Assembly (NCBI GenBank): GCA_025526995.1
Contig: JAHLKG010000012.1
Coordinates: 682,001-746,000, forward strand
Source of the DNA: Powellomyces hirtus
Taxonomy: Eukaryota; Chytridiomycota; Chytridiomycetes; Spizellomycetales; Powellomycetaceae
Direction of reading: 5' to 3'
Length of the DNA stretch: 64,000 nt
The position numbers and the translations under genes are program-made. The notes beneath the pieces were generated by a model. The model was given only the letters and a program-made list of their open reading frames with translations. It was not told where the DNA came from and searched no databases. This document shows positions 30,952-41,800 of the stretch, piece after piece (position 1 is the first letter of the stretch; each line of letters starts with the position of its first letter).

Positions 30952-33900
30952 TCACTGGTAACGGCCATGGTCGTTGTTGTCGTAGTGGCTCTGCTGCCCG
31001 TGATACTGAGGGTCACTATACTCTGTGTACGATGGCTGCTGCTGACCATAGTAAGGCTGCGGCGCGGTGTGGTGACCCGCAGAATATCCGTCATCCTCCG
31101 CGTAGTTTTGCGGTGGTGGCATATGGCTCACGCGTTTGGAGAACTCACTGACAACGTGCTCGTATTCTGGGTGCTGCGCGCCCGACATCCGTCGAGAGTG
31201 CGGGACACTGTCCCGGGCGGGCGGCCCGTCATGGTAACTGCCTGCAGGGGAAATGGGCTGGTGAGGATGGCGGGATCGCGGGCTGTACGAAGTGTCAACC
31301 CCGTGTCCACCACCGCCGCCACCGCTGACGTCGGCGGGAGGGCCGCCAAGCCAGCTAGGCCTCATTTCCTGAATATCATCCACGGGCGAGACGGGAGGAT
31401 AGGGCTGCTGAGCCGACATGCGATTCTGCGCGGGAGAACCGCCGCCATACGGTTGCGCGGTGGGATGAACCGCACGCTGAGAGCCCCGAGGGCTAGTGCG
31501 AGGAGATCCGCCAACGGGATGGGGAAGGAGATGCTGTTTCTCGGCGTAGTTTGGAGGCAGGTTGTTGGAATGCGGGTCTGGATAAATTCGTCCAGAATCG
31601 GGCATGCGCCCAGAGTCGGGCGAAGGAATCTCCGCCTCTGAGGGACTCAGCGCGGCCGTCTTGGACACCTGGAAATGGTCTCCCGCCGCAGGCTCTGCCT
31701 TGGGGGCCGACCATTTGATCTGGCCAGACTCCACGTCGTCTTTGCCTTTCCCTTTTCCTTTCTCCTTGGGCTTGCCGGTGTCGAAAGCTTTGCCGTCCTT
31801 CTTCTTCTTGGAAGCGCCGCTACCCTTGGGTCGACTGGCGTCCTTATCAGCGAGCACGTTGGCCGCGGCAATGAACACAGGAATGCTCATCCCACCCACA
31901 GTCCCCAGAATGAAGAAGGAGAACCAGAAGGAATCGAAGCTGGTCAACAAACCGTCGCACAAGCCCATTTCGATGTCCACAGTGTCTCTGGCAATCTCCT
32001 GACATTTGACGGGGTTCTTGCTCAGGATCATGTCTTGCGCATCAGAGACAGCCACCATCATCCGCTCCTGCATATCAGGAATACCGTCCGAGACATTCTG
32101 TTGGGCACTCAAGAAAAAGCTCTTCGTGGCAGCGTAGTCATCGCGAATTGAGGTCACGCTCGTTTTAATGCTCGCAGCGTTTGCCACCATCGCATTTAGC
32201 TCCGGCAAGATGGATGAGACGGAATCAATGGCAACCTTGTGCATGCCCCCGGCTTGCTGCAGAGCAATGAGGCGACCACGCAGCTCTGTTATTCGGCGTT
32301 GCATATTTACGATTGCCCAAGCTTGTTCGGCTGAAGAAGCGCCGGGAGAGATATCAATGTCAGCGAGCTGGATGGCATTGTAGCTGGTGCCTGTCTCTAC
32401 GGGTGGGTTGCGGCCTTGCAGAAGATCGATAGTGGTACTAATGTATCCGTTCACGGTCGTCAAAGCTGTTTTAAGACCGTCGGTGTCACTGTGCGAATAC
32501 CCACTTATTGCGGTATGCAGGTCGTCCGTCGGAGTTTTTGCGGATACGGAGGGATCTGTCCCCACAAGTTCCCTATTGAGACCCAAAGAAAAGTCACGTA
32601 AATGATCGGCGCATCCATCAGATGAAACTCAGACGAGACGCTAGCGGAAAGCTTTTTCGGCCCCACTTACTCGGCGGTCAGCGAATTGGCGATGCCCGTC
32701 AAGTCAAGCTTGCTGATCTCCGCTTGAGCGTCGGAGGAAAGATCAAACTCGGAGGTATCATAGAAAAAGCTGACTGCATCCATCACCGAGTTGCCCAGAA
32801 GGCACTGCTCACGTGCCTTGAAGACCTTGTTGTAGTAGTCTCCCGCATCGGTCGAAATTCCGTTCAAAAGGGTCGCCATCGGGGATGGTTGACTGGCGTC
32901 GGAGCTTCGATCAAAAGTAATAGTGCAGACTATCATGGCAAAGAGAAACCCGTCAACAAACATGATGCGCTGGTTGTCTCGCGGCGGGGGGGGGGGGGCT
33001 ATGCACGGTTACACACCTTCTCCAAAAGAGACACTCAACAAGAGCAAAAGAACCGCCAAAAGAAGCGCCAACAAAGCATACGGAATGGACGCGCACAGAC
33101 AGCATTTGACAAGTTTGGGTTTGTGGAAGCCGACGCCACCGAGAACGGCAAACAAAACTAGAGCCGGAATTCCAAATATGACGGCAAAACCAATCGCCCT
33201 AGGATCGGGAGAATGGGTGTAAGAATATCTACTCGATCGTCATTACCTGGCTTGCATGCTTACCTGTAGAGCTGGTAGTTCTCGCCGTGTTGAGTATATT
33301 CCTTGCTGTCCGCGTGGTAGGTCTCGATCTTTACAGAAACATCCCCAAACACGTCCGTAATGCTGGTTTGTACACTTGCTATACTGCTGCGGAATTCGGC
33401 TTTGATGGCTATGATGATTTATGATCGCATTGGGTCATCAGTATCCTGAGAAACCTGTATGTGCTTCTGTGTCAAACCGTTCTTACCTTGAACTGGATTT
33501 GTTGTGAGCCCTTGAATTTCGCTCGTCAAATTCGCAGCGGCATCGGTGGCTGACTGCGCGACACCGGCAAGGCTGGGTACCTGGCCAGCTGCAGCGTTCA
33601 CGATGCTCTGCAAATTGAGAGAATCGCGCACAGCCTTCCTGGGTGTCTCCAAGTCCGTCGTTTCAGGGTTGACGGCTGCCGTGGGAGCCCAGCGGTAGAA
33701 CGCGGTATTCGTATCAGTATCGACGGGCGCATTGGTCTGCAAGCCACTCAGGATGCTGTTGGTTGCGGCGATCTCTGCCTGCAATTTGGCGACAAGGCCG
33801 GTGCTGTCCGTTGATAGCCCGGTTTTCTTTGCGCGAATCGTGGCTGCCATAGTTTTCAGCTCGCCAAGCTGGGTTTCGATTGCGGTACAGCTAGTTCCCA

Positions 33901-34924
33901 TCGACTTGATGTTGGTACTGGCACCAGCGGTCGCTTGTGAGTCAATCAAGGTTGTTGCACTATCGGCAATCCCCTCAATGCTTGTCACAATGAAATTGAA
34001 AGTTTTGTCGACCTGGTCGTTCAGCGCTTTGGTCATGAACCCAGCGTCGAGGAATGTCTTATCAGCACTGTTTGTCAAAATCGTGACCGACTTTCCAAAA
34101 AAGTCACTTCCACTGATACCGCCAGCTGTGGCAGCGCTATCATAATACAGTTAGTATCTTAGCATATGATGTGCGGAAACTCTGTAAGAACACTTACAAG
34201 GAAGCGATGGTGACGAACGCCAATCCAACAGCGGCAAACAGCTTTTGTCTAGTTGTGAACGGGTCCTTCTGACGGCGACCAAGACGGCGTTGTCGGCAGC
34301 AGCAGATGCAACATCCAGTGCAGCAGGTTGTCAAGCAAGTAAGAGCAAGCGACGCCAAGAAAACGAGCAGAGGCTAAATCGTAGAAAAAATCAGTTTGAG
34401 TACTATGTTTGGCTCGATATGCACCTTTGAAACCAATTTTTCTTACAATGAAATACATGAGCATAGCTTTGTTGTCCCAAACCAACGTAATGGTGTTGGG
34501 ATTTTCCTCAGTGCCGCCGGATTCAGACACGGTCTCGTTGAGACCCGGTAAAGGCATATGGTCTGCCCCATTACGAAGATTGATGCGAGTCAGACGTGCC
34601 AGATTGGTCCAAATAAACAGGCCATAGGCGGGATGCGACAGCTCATCGTAATAGTTGCTCTTCACGAGATCTGGGTCTTTGATATTGAGCCCTTCAAAGG
34701 CCCTGCGCTGTAAAGCCACTGCAGTGCTAGACGCAAGGTCTTTGGTAACGGTATCTTTAGAAAGATAAGGCCACATGAGTAACCGACTTTGGCAATCAGT
34801 CCACCCCTAAAGCGCTTATCCAGGTCTACACACCTGAATGTAACGCTGCAGGAACGCTAACAAAGCTGCTAGCCACAACAAGCACCCACAACGCGGCCGT
34901 GGCGACTCCTGACGAGATTCGCAT
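30952..34924 (-). CDS. Prominin-like pentaspan membrane glycoprotein
   Basis: At least seven exons, a product of roughly 1,100-1,200 residues. The order is: signal peptide (from 34924, MRISSGVATAALWVLVVASS); extracellular part; TM1 (about 34440-34370, PLLVFLASLALTCL). A small cytosolic loop follows with a dense Cys cluster (CLTTCCTGCCICCCRQRR, 34275-34355), then TM2 (FAAVGLAFVTIASL). Next is a large Ser/Thr-rich helical extracellular loop; TM3 (AIGFAVIFGIPALVLFAVLGG); a short KCCLC loop; TM4 (PYALLALLLAVLLLLL). A second large helical loop leads to a paired-Cys block (KCQEIARDTVDIEMGLCDGL) directly before TM5 (FWFSFFILGTVGGMSIPVFI). That layout, the Cys-rich loop and the C-x(15)-C-x-FWF block are those of prominin/CD133, which marks plasma-membrane protrusions and ciliary membranes. 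The cytosolic tail of about 310 residues is Pro/Gln/His/Tyr-rich and much longer than in animals. Assignment rests on topology and motifs, not on a database match. Confidence 0.7.
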
Positions 34925-35916
34925 CCGGCCAATCAAAACAGGTATAAAATGAAGGGAAAAAAGTGGGTATTGGGAAGCAAACAAAAAATGGGAATCTGAA
35001 GAATCTGCGCGATCGCTACAGGGGGTTGGACTATATATGCGTAGGGCGCTCACTTTTGCGATCAGGGCCACCTGTTCTTCGAATTTCTATAAATAAACAC
35101 AAATAAATAGTCCATCTAAACAATGCCCTTTCTTGGCAGTCTATACCAGGTCCTTCGTGATTCGATTCAAGCACCCTCACACTTTTTATACTTGATATTC
35201 TCCGGTATGTTTGGTCACAATAGAAACGCTCTTCTCGCCCCCTTTGACGCTGAAGTGCTCCGCTCCTCCTGTCAGCATTACGTAACAGAACTCCACCTGG
35301 GTTCCTTCGATACTGTCAATCCTGCATGAGACCACTTGAGGGTGATGAGATCGCGCAGAAAGCATTCACATATATTTGCACAGTTTCCAGCCGCTTTGGT
35401 CCTTTCCCAAGCTTTCTTATCCTTTTCTTACCATAGACAGGACGGAGAAAGGGACAAAGTTCCAAGGACTGCACTCCGTTGATGGCTTGCACCAGGTTCA
35501 GTGCCCGCGAACATGAATATCATTTTGGTCAGGCAAGCGGCTGATGGTAACACATGTCAACCATCTTTTCTGTCATCAGAGGTGCAACGCAGGGTGGAGT
35601 TTGGCGGAAGCTGGTCGACTGTTATCATTATTGTGGATGAGCGCGTTTGTGGACCTGCTGCGCCCAGCGCCACCTGCGCCACAAGACTGGAAAACCGCCG
35701 CACACCCCCTTCCTCTGCACTGGAAAGCCGCTGCTATCATCGTGCTGCAGAGAAGCAGTATTCTAAGGGGTTTTACAAATTGGCAATAAAGTGTTACGAG
35801 AAGCTACAGGACCACTCACCACCGTAAGTCGGGCAGACATGGCCTAAAAGGCTTTAATGGAGCGGAACGCATCAAATTTCTCACTTTAAGCCACTTCCCA
35901 TACAGTATCAACAAGA
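34925..35916. other. Intergenic region, possible small gene unresolved
   Basis: About 1 kb between the prominin-like gene and the acetyltransferase. A 108-codon frame at 35501-35827 ends in a TPR-like segment (KQYSKGFYKLAIKCYEKLQDH), but no start context, splice partner or second repeat was found. I see no firm gene. Confidence 0.35.
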
Positions 35917-36477
35917 ATGGAACAAACTACTAGTACACCACACTGCTACGAGTCGGAGCGACTTGCTCTTCGCCGCGCTCGGCTCAATGACATTCCCCAC
36001 TTCCATGCCATCATGTCCAACGCGGCTTCGATGGAATTCTGGTCAACCCCGCCACATACATCCGTAGAACAGACATCCAAATGGGTCAAGAGCATGGTTA
36101 ACGCATACGATGTCCCAAACGCCGAAGGCAAAATCCCTGCACCCATAGACCTGGTGATCGAAGAGAAACTCACGGGAGTCGTTATTGGCAAAATGGGACT
36201 CTACAAACTACCAGAAATCGGATTTATTTTTCACCCAGCATATTGGGGCAAAGGATACGCTTCGGAAGCGTTGACACTGATGCTGAAAGTGATATGGGAT
36301 CTTCGGCCAGAATTGTCTCACATTGACGCTGATGTGGATCCGCGGAATTGGCGGAGCTTGCGGCTGTTGAAGAGATTCGGCTTTGTGGAAATTGGGCGCC
36401 GCGAGAAGACCTTTGAAACGCATCTGGGATGGTGCGACTCAGTTGATCTGAGGTTGACGAGGCCAATGATGAAGTAG
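35917..36477 (+). CDS. GNAT-family N-acetyltransferase (RimJ/RimL type)
   Basis: A single exon of 186 residues. Strand and helix order follow the Acetyltransf_3 type: ERLALRRARLNDIPHFHAIM, WSTPPHTSVEQTSKWV, LVIEEKLTGVVIGKMGLYK, IGFIFHPAYWGKGYASEALTLML. The last block is the RimJ/RimL signature with the acetyl-CoA pyrophosphate loop (YWGKGYASEA). DADVDPRNWRSLRLLKRFGFVEIGRRE then gives the conserved N-x-x-S helix followed by FGF. The enzyme would transfer acetyl from acetyl-CoA to a small-molecule amine or protein N-terminus; the substrate is not indicated. The gene is intron-free, unlike most neighbours, which can accompany bacterial origin, though composition is not obviously different. Confidence 0.92.
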   Translation: MEQTTSTPHCYESERLALRRARLNDIPHFHAIMSNAASMEFWSTPPHTSVEQTSKWVKSMVNAYDVPNAEGKIPAPIDLVIEEKLTGVVIGKMGLYKLPEIGFIFHPAYWGKGYASEALTLMLKVIWDLRPELSHIDADVDPRNWRSLRLLKRFGFVEIGRREKTFETHLGWCDSVDLRLTRPMMK

Positions 36478-36918
36478 ACAGTCGCTTGTGTTGCGGAAAA
36501 TAGAGAATATTAATATAGCATAGATTGTGCTTTCACTCGACCTACTTGTATTTGCGGTCTCGCCCAAGGAGGAGGTTGCCCATACCACATCCTAGGCTGT
36601 TTGTGGGGAATCGACAATTACGTAATCCAACATCGAATCATCCCTCCAATGCTGTCATTCTGACATTGTGAAAAGAACGACACGCACCCACCGTTACAAG
36701 CTTCACACTACAATGGCAAACTCTAAACTCCAAAACGACCTGTCTTTACAGCAGACTCCTGGAGCGGAATCCCATGGCAAATACCAGCCCCGAGCGAAAC
36801 TCCCCTGACTGCAAGATACATGCGATCCGAATAACCATGTTGATCTCCCAAAAAAAGCCAATGGTATTACCGCAGTTCAACACTGAATGTGTCCCTCTCG
36901 GACAATCCAAAATATTAT
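36478..36918. other. Intergenic between convergent genes
   Basis: About 440 bp between the GNAT stop and the STPG-gene stop. No gene is seen. Confidence 0.4.
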
Positions 36919-38409
36919 TTAGAAGATGAATTCGCCCTGGGCTGCGTCGGGGACGAAGAGCTCGTATTCCGAATGCTTGCAGCGGAACGAAAACTGTGGC
37001 ATCGCGCTCTTGCTGTACTTCACTTGCGGAGTGTCTGTGGAGTGATCATTAGTTTCGCAATCAGACGCTTCAAATGCAGAAGGCTTGTCTTACATTGCCC
37101 GGGTCCAGGGGTCACTGTACGGAGGGTCTTTCCACTAGCGGTCTGAACCTCAAACGCCTCTATAACGAAAAGAGAAGTCAACGTTCGCACATGGTGGGCA
37201 AGATGACTGAGATGTGCGGCAGTAAGAGTAAGAAATCATACCGTTAGGTTCTCCAAACGGACTGTCAGCTGCGCTATTCCATCGTGCACCCAATGAGTAG
37301 GCTGGCGACGCTTTCTTGATTTTCGCGGGGTCCAAAGATGAATATGCGGCTGGACCAGGAGAATTGGATTCCACTAAACACCAATTGTCGTACAGGAATT
37401 ACATTAGCAAGCATACGGCTTTACCAAAGATCAGCTCTGCAACCGGCCACATACATTTGAAAGGCCGGGGTGGCTTGATTGTGAACGCAGCGGCAGCGCT
37501 CATTGTGATAGCAGGATGCAGACCCAGAGTCGCCGCAACATTGTACTGAGCGGGTCCTGGATTGTCATTCTTTTTCTCCGAGCTGCGACGCCCTCCCATG
37601 CTGTAGGCGGGTGCTTTCGCTTCGCGTGACGCTACGTATGCGGGGTTGTACTTTCCGGGACCTAAAATTCATCCTGCTGTTGGAAGCCGCGCAAACCATT
37701 ATTGTTCAGAAATGCTTACCAGGCGTATCCATTTCCCCTGAACACGGGAAGACAAAACAGATTCGCATTGAGCCATTTATTAACTCGTTCATTGTGCAAA
37801 AAGTACAGTCTCCACAAACCTGGACCTTCGCCAGTGCCTCCTCCTGGAGTACCCTTCTTGTATCCACCTTGAAGAGAAAACGCTGGGCCCTGCGATCGCC
37901 CGACCCGAGTCGTTTGCGGGAAGAATACATTTGGGCCGGGGGTTTCTCGGGGGTTGGCTGAATATAGAGGCAGAAAAACGCATTCATTTGAGCTCATGCT
38001 TTCAACATGGGTGGCTCTATGGACGGTACCCCAGAAATGCGTCCTTACGTCTCTCATATTGAATCTTGACTCCAAAAGAGTACGCAGGAGCTCTCTTAAG
38101 GGTTTTGGCATTCATGCCAAGTGTTCTGCATCATAGAAGTGCGTTGATAACCTTCGTCATCAAGTCTTTTGATGCGGTTGGGGCACAGCCTACTTACGAT
38201 GGAAGGGTGTAAGCGGCTGGCCCAGGTCCTGCGGTGGAGAGTGGTCATGTCAGAAAAGAGCGATGACGCCTCGGACAAGGAACTCGCATCCTACCTTTGA
38301 GTCGTGCAGCGATTGCAATCTCCTTGACCTCGCCCGGCTGCGGTGAGACAACATTGCGGCCGTCGTTCACCTTTGGCAGCTTGGGGTTGCCCTTGTCGTT
38401 ATCTGCCAT
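36919..38409 (-). CDS. STPG/ODF3-like flagellar microtubule protein
   Basis: A gene of about nine short exons from Met at 38409 (MADNDKGNPKLP) to the stop at 36919. Almost every exon carries a sperm-tail PG-rich element: GPGPAAYTLP, APAYSFGVKI, TPGPNVFF, GPAFSLQGG, PGPGKYNPAY, APAYSMGGR, NPGPAQYNV, SPGPAAY, SPAYSLGARW, and PGPGQYTPQV. The C-terminus is MPQFSFRCKHSEYELF. Members (ODF3/CIMAP, STPG1/2, SHIPPO) line or coat axonemal microtubules. The repeat pattern is exon-coded, one or two motifs per exon. Presence in a fungal genome implies a flagellated zoospore stage. Which subfamily cannot be told; individual exon edges were read from motif continuity and GT-AG sites. Confidence 0.85.
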
Positions 38410-38828
38410 CTTTGTGGTAAATGATATGTCTTTTTTCTCGGGGATGGAAGCAAGACAACACGGCCAGTTGTGCACAAAAAAGGACAAGCGAGCAAACTGG
38501 GAAAGTCTTCTAGGGACAATAGACAAGTCCTCAGAATCCCCACCGGGAAGGCCTTGAGTAAGAGCGCCATGTATGTCAGAGCGCCCAAACCAAGGGCCGA
38601 ATAAGGATGTTCAAACCCTCGAGAAACACGGTACCGGTGACAATGATCAATGAATACTGTACTTAGGGAGAATAAAGGAGGTCGACATTATGGAAATCTC
38701 CGAGAGACACACACAGAACGATAAATTGAGAAGTCGTCATGTTTTAGTCCCCTTTTTGTCAGAAGCCCCCTCAAAGTTTCTATTGTAGTCCGTGATGTGC
38801 TAGTCAACTTGTTTAACTAACCCTAACT
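38410..38828. other. Intergenic region
   Basis: About 420 bp between the STPG-gene start and the ATR-like stop on the same strand; it contains the STPG promoter. No gene is seen. Confidence 0.4.
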
Positions 38829-41800
38829 CTACGTATACGCCGCCCAACCTAAACAGACCAGCGGGGAGCGGGGCGTTAGTGAATTAGCAAAATCAGGTTA
38901 GTTGTTCTTACACGAACCTATAAACATGTTGGCCAGATTGGACACGTTGGTGGCATCTCCGAGCAGCACGTGCACGAGACCCTCAACGCTAAGCGGGGCT
39001 GCGCCGTCTCGATATCCATCGATTTTGCGTTCAATGATGCCTAGAACTTTCTCGGCTTCCTCGTTTGCCCTCTCCCCGTGTTCGTTCCTGCGCTGCCTCG
39101 CAGTTGTCCAATCGCAGCAAGGGTCGTACACGAATGTCTCGAAAACCGACAACAGCCTTTCGCGATTCGCGCGAAGCACACGCATCGTAGCCTCGCATGA
39201 TTTTCGAAATACGCCCTCGACACCCGTAATACCAAAGGCGTCGACCATGTTGTGCGTCAGACGGAAAGGCACCTTCTCAGGTACCCGGAGTGACTGAGAT
39301 CTATCAAAGAGCAGATTGAGGTCGACGTGAAGACAATCTCCGGTTTGATGATCGAACATTATGTTGTGTGCATGCCGGTCCCCTAAACCTACGACGTAAC
39401 CAACCATGGACATGACTGCGACCGTCGCTGAGTACGCTGAACGACTCGCGAGCCATTGCGTTGGTTCGGGGAACGTTTCTCGGAACCATTCATGGAAGAT
39501 CGGTGGAAACCTTGGTTTCAGTATTGTCGTGAAGATCTCCTCTTTCTGCGCCTTGGACATAGTATCGGGCAGGATATTCTTTGCATCGCGCGGCGGCCAT
39601 TGGATGTTCCTTGTCGCGTACGCTGCTTCCATGATAGACCCAAATCCAACTGTGCTGCTCACCCATTCAATCAGTCCGCCCTGATCAGCCAACGGGACAA
39701 CCGCATATGTTCTTATATATAATCGTCTCCTCCTGGTGTCCGGATCCTTCTTCAGCACTCTGTTGATGACGGAATTGAACTCCATCAAGCGACAGTCCTT
39801 TCTCATATCGTCCTTTGGCTTGCACAGGAAGACATAATCTCGCCCATCACTGCCAATCATAGTGAGTTTGCGCGGTTGCTGTAGAGACATCATCACATCC
39901 ACATGCGTACGGAAACCTGGTGGCATTACAAAATCATTTCAATGCTTGCATCGGACACAGGTGCGTCCCTGGAGATGATGTACCATACCAGAGATTGTAG
40001 GCACAGCGGTCGGAAATGGCTCGTGCGCGGTTTGTTGCCTTCCAGACGGGAAGCTTACATTTAATGCTGACTGCAATGGCATAATGAGGTGCAAATCTCT
40101 CATATGAAGCATTTGTCTTGGAAGTGTCGTATCTGGCTGTCCTCTGGGTATAAAACGGTTGCATAACTCCAATAAATACTGACTGAGTTGTCGCGCTTCC
40201 TACGTCAAAGCCACAGTTTAAGCAAAGCTGCTTTGCTAAATATGTAACCTCAACGTACCCGGATGATATCAGCCACTGTGCCTTCCTGCGGTTGTCTGGT
40301 ATGAGGTTGTGCCTGATGACATGAGCGGGCCTCAGACAATTGGTGTACATGAGTGCGGTGGATGCGCCTTTACCATACCTTTGCTTTCTCGAAGACCTCC
40401 ACCATTCGTTGCGCGCGTTTCTTTGAGCCACTGTTGGCTGTAGCCATAAGTAGCCATATTGTTTGCTGTGGGTATTTGACAAGGAGATTTACTAGTATGT
40501 CCTTGAGAACCTCGTACACATTAGCGTTCGGATGCCCGATGCGCGAGGCAATTTGCGGAATCGCTATGTAAAGTTGGTACGTCGGGACTTTTTCAATCAT
40601 TTCCCGAATGTGCCTTCGAATTTTGAAGAATGTTGCAACAAGATTGTCACTCTTGGTATCTGGTTCGGCTTCCATCGTTCCAGGGACTTGTCCAAGGTTC
40701 ATCCAGACAGTTAGAAGACGCGGTAGCGTCTGATAAATATAATGCGTTCCAAGCATCAAGGCTTTGCAAAAGTATTTGCAAAGACCGAGCGCATTATGCG
40801 CATTGGCTTCACCCCGGTACAACTTGTCATAGTATCGGCCGAGATAGTACGCGCCCTTGTCCCATCCTGGGGCATCGTTGACGACTGACCTGAGTCCATT
40901 AAAGATCGTGGTCGAGTCGCTGCCCGTTGCCTCCATCCATCTCGAAAGCAAGAGCTGGGTCCTGGCTCGCATCCCCAGAAGCGGGGCTCTGACGGGGGCA
41001 TTGGCAAGCTGGCAATTGAGCTTCTCTAGGTTCGAGAACAGACAAAACATAGCCCTCTTCTGCTCCCCTTGATTCCAGAGCAATTTGGCTTGTTCAAGAT
41101 GCACGCCAGAGGCACCTAGTTTACACGCCTCAAGGGCGGCCCTGTACGCAGCTTGCAACTGCCCAGTTTTCCTGGATAATTTAGCGGTTTGTATCCATAA
41201 TGTTCCTTGGTGAACTTCGCGCTCTTCGGCGGCTGAGCCATCTGGCGACACGGACGAGCTACATCCAAAATTAGAACCACATCGGAAAACCACGCCAACT
41301 GAGACAAGTCGTACATACCATAGATCGACCGTAATTCGCCGCAGACTCAAAATCGGTTCGCGTACCCGATATAATGGCATTGTTCTTTCCAATCTCGCCT
41401 CCCATTTTCGGAAAAGATCATCCATATCTATCGGTTTTCGTCGAGATGACTTAACCGTGCTGGTGATTTCGTGCAGCATGTGGAGTTTTATGATCGAGTC
41501 GTATCCTCGTTTATAAGATTCCATGCTCGCGGCCGCAATCTCTTCCATGAGCCCTCGTCGTATCTGCTGCAGGTGCTTGTTGTATCGTAAATCGTTTCCT
41601 GCGCGCAGTGCGTGCAAAAGCCCGCCTAGTGCTGTTTCAAACCGTACATCGTATGGCTTCTCCAATAGCGAGTCCAGATCCTCCCACTTGCCTAGTCGCC
41701 AGGCTGCCTCGATTAGATAAGAGTTCACCTTCGAGCTCCATTGCGAATAAAGGCCCGCTGTCCCATGCGCGCAATTCAAAGAGGTCTCTGGAATAGAGCT

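Noticed and set aside
30967..31641. 224-codon plus-strand frame opposite the prominin-like tail
   Set aside because: Antisense of the Pro/Gln/His-rich tail; Arg/Val-rich nonsense composition.
35501..35827. 108-codon frame ending in a TPR-like helix pair
   Set aside because: Only one weak helix-turn-helix similarity; the rest has mixed composition and no plausible start or upstream exon.
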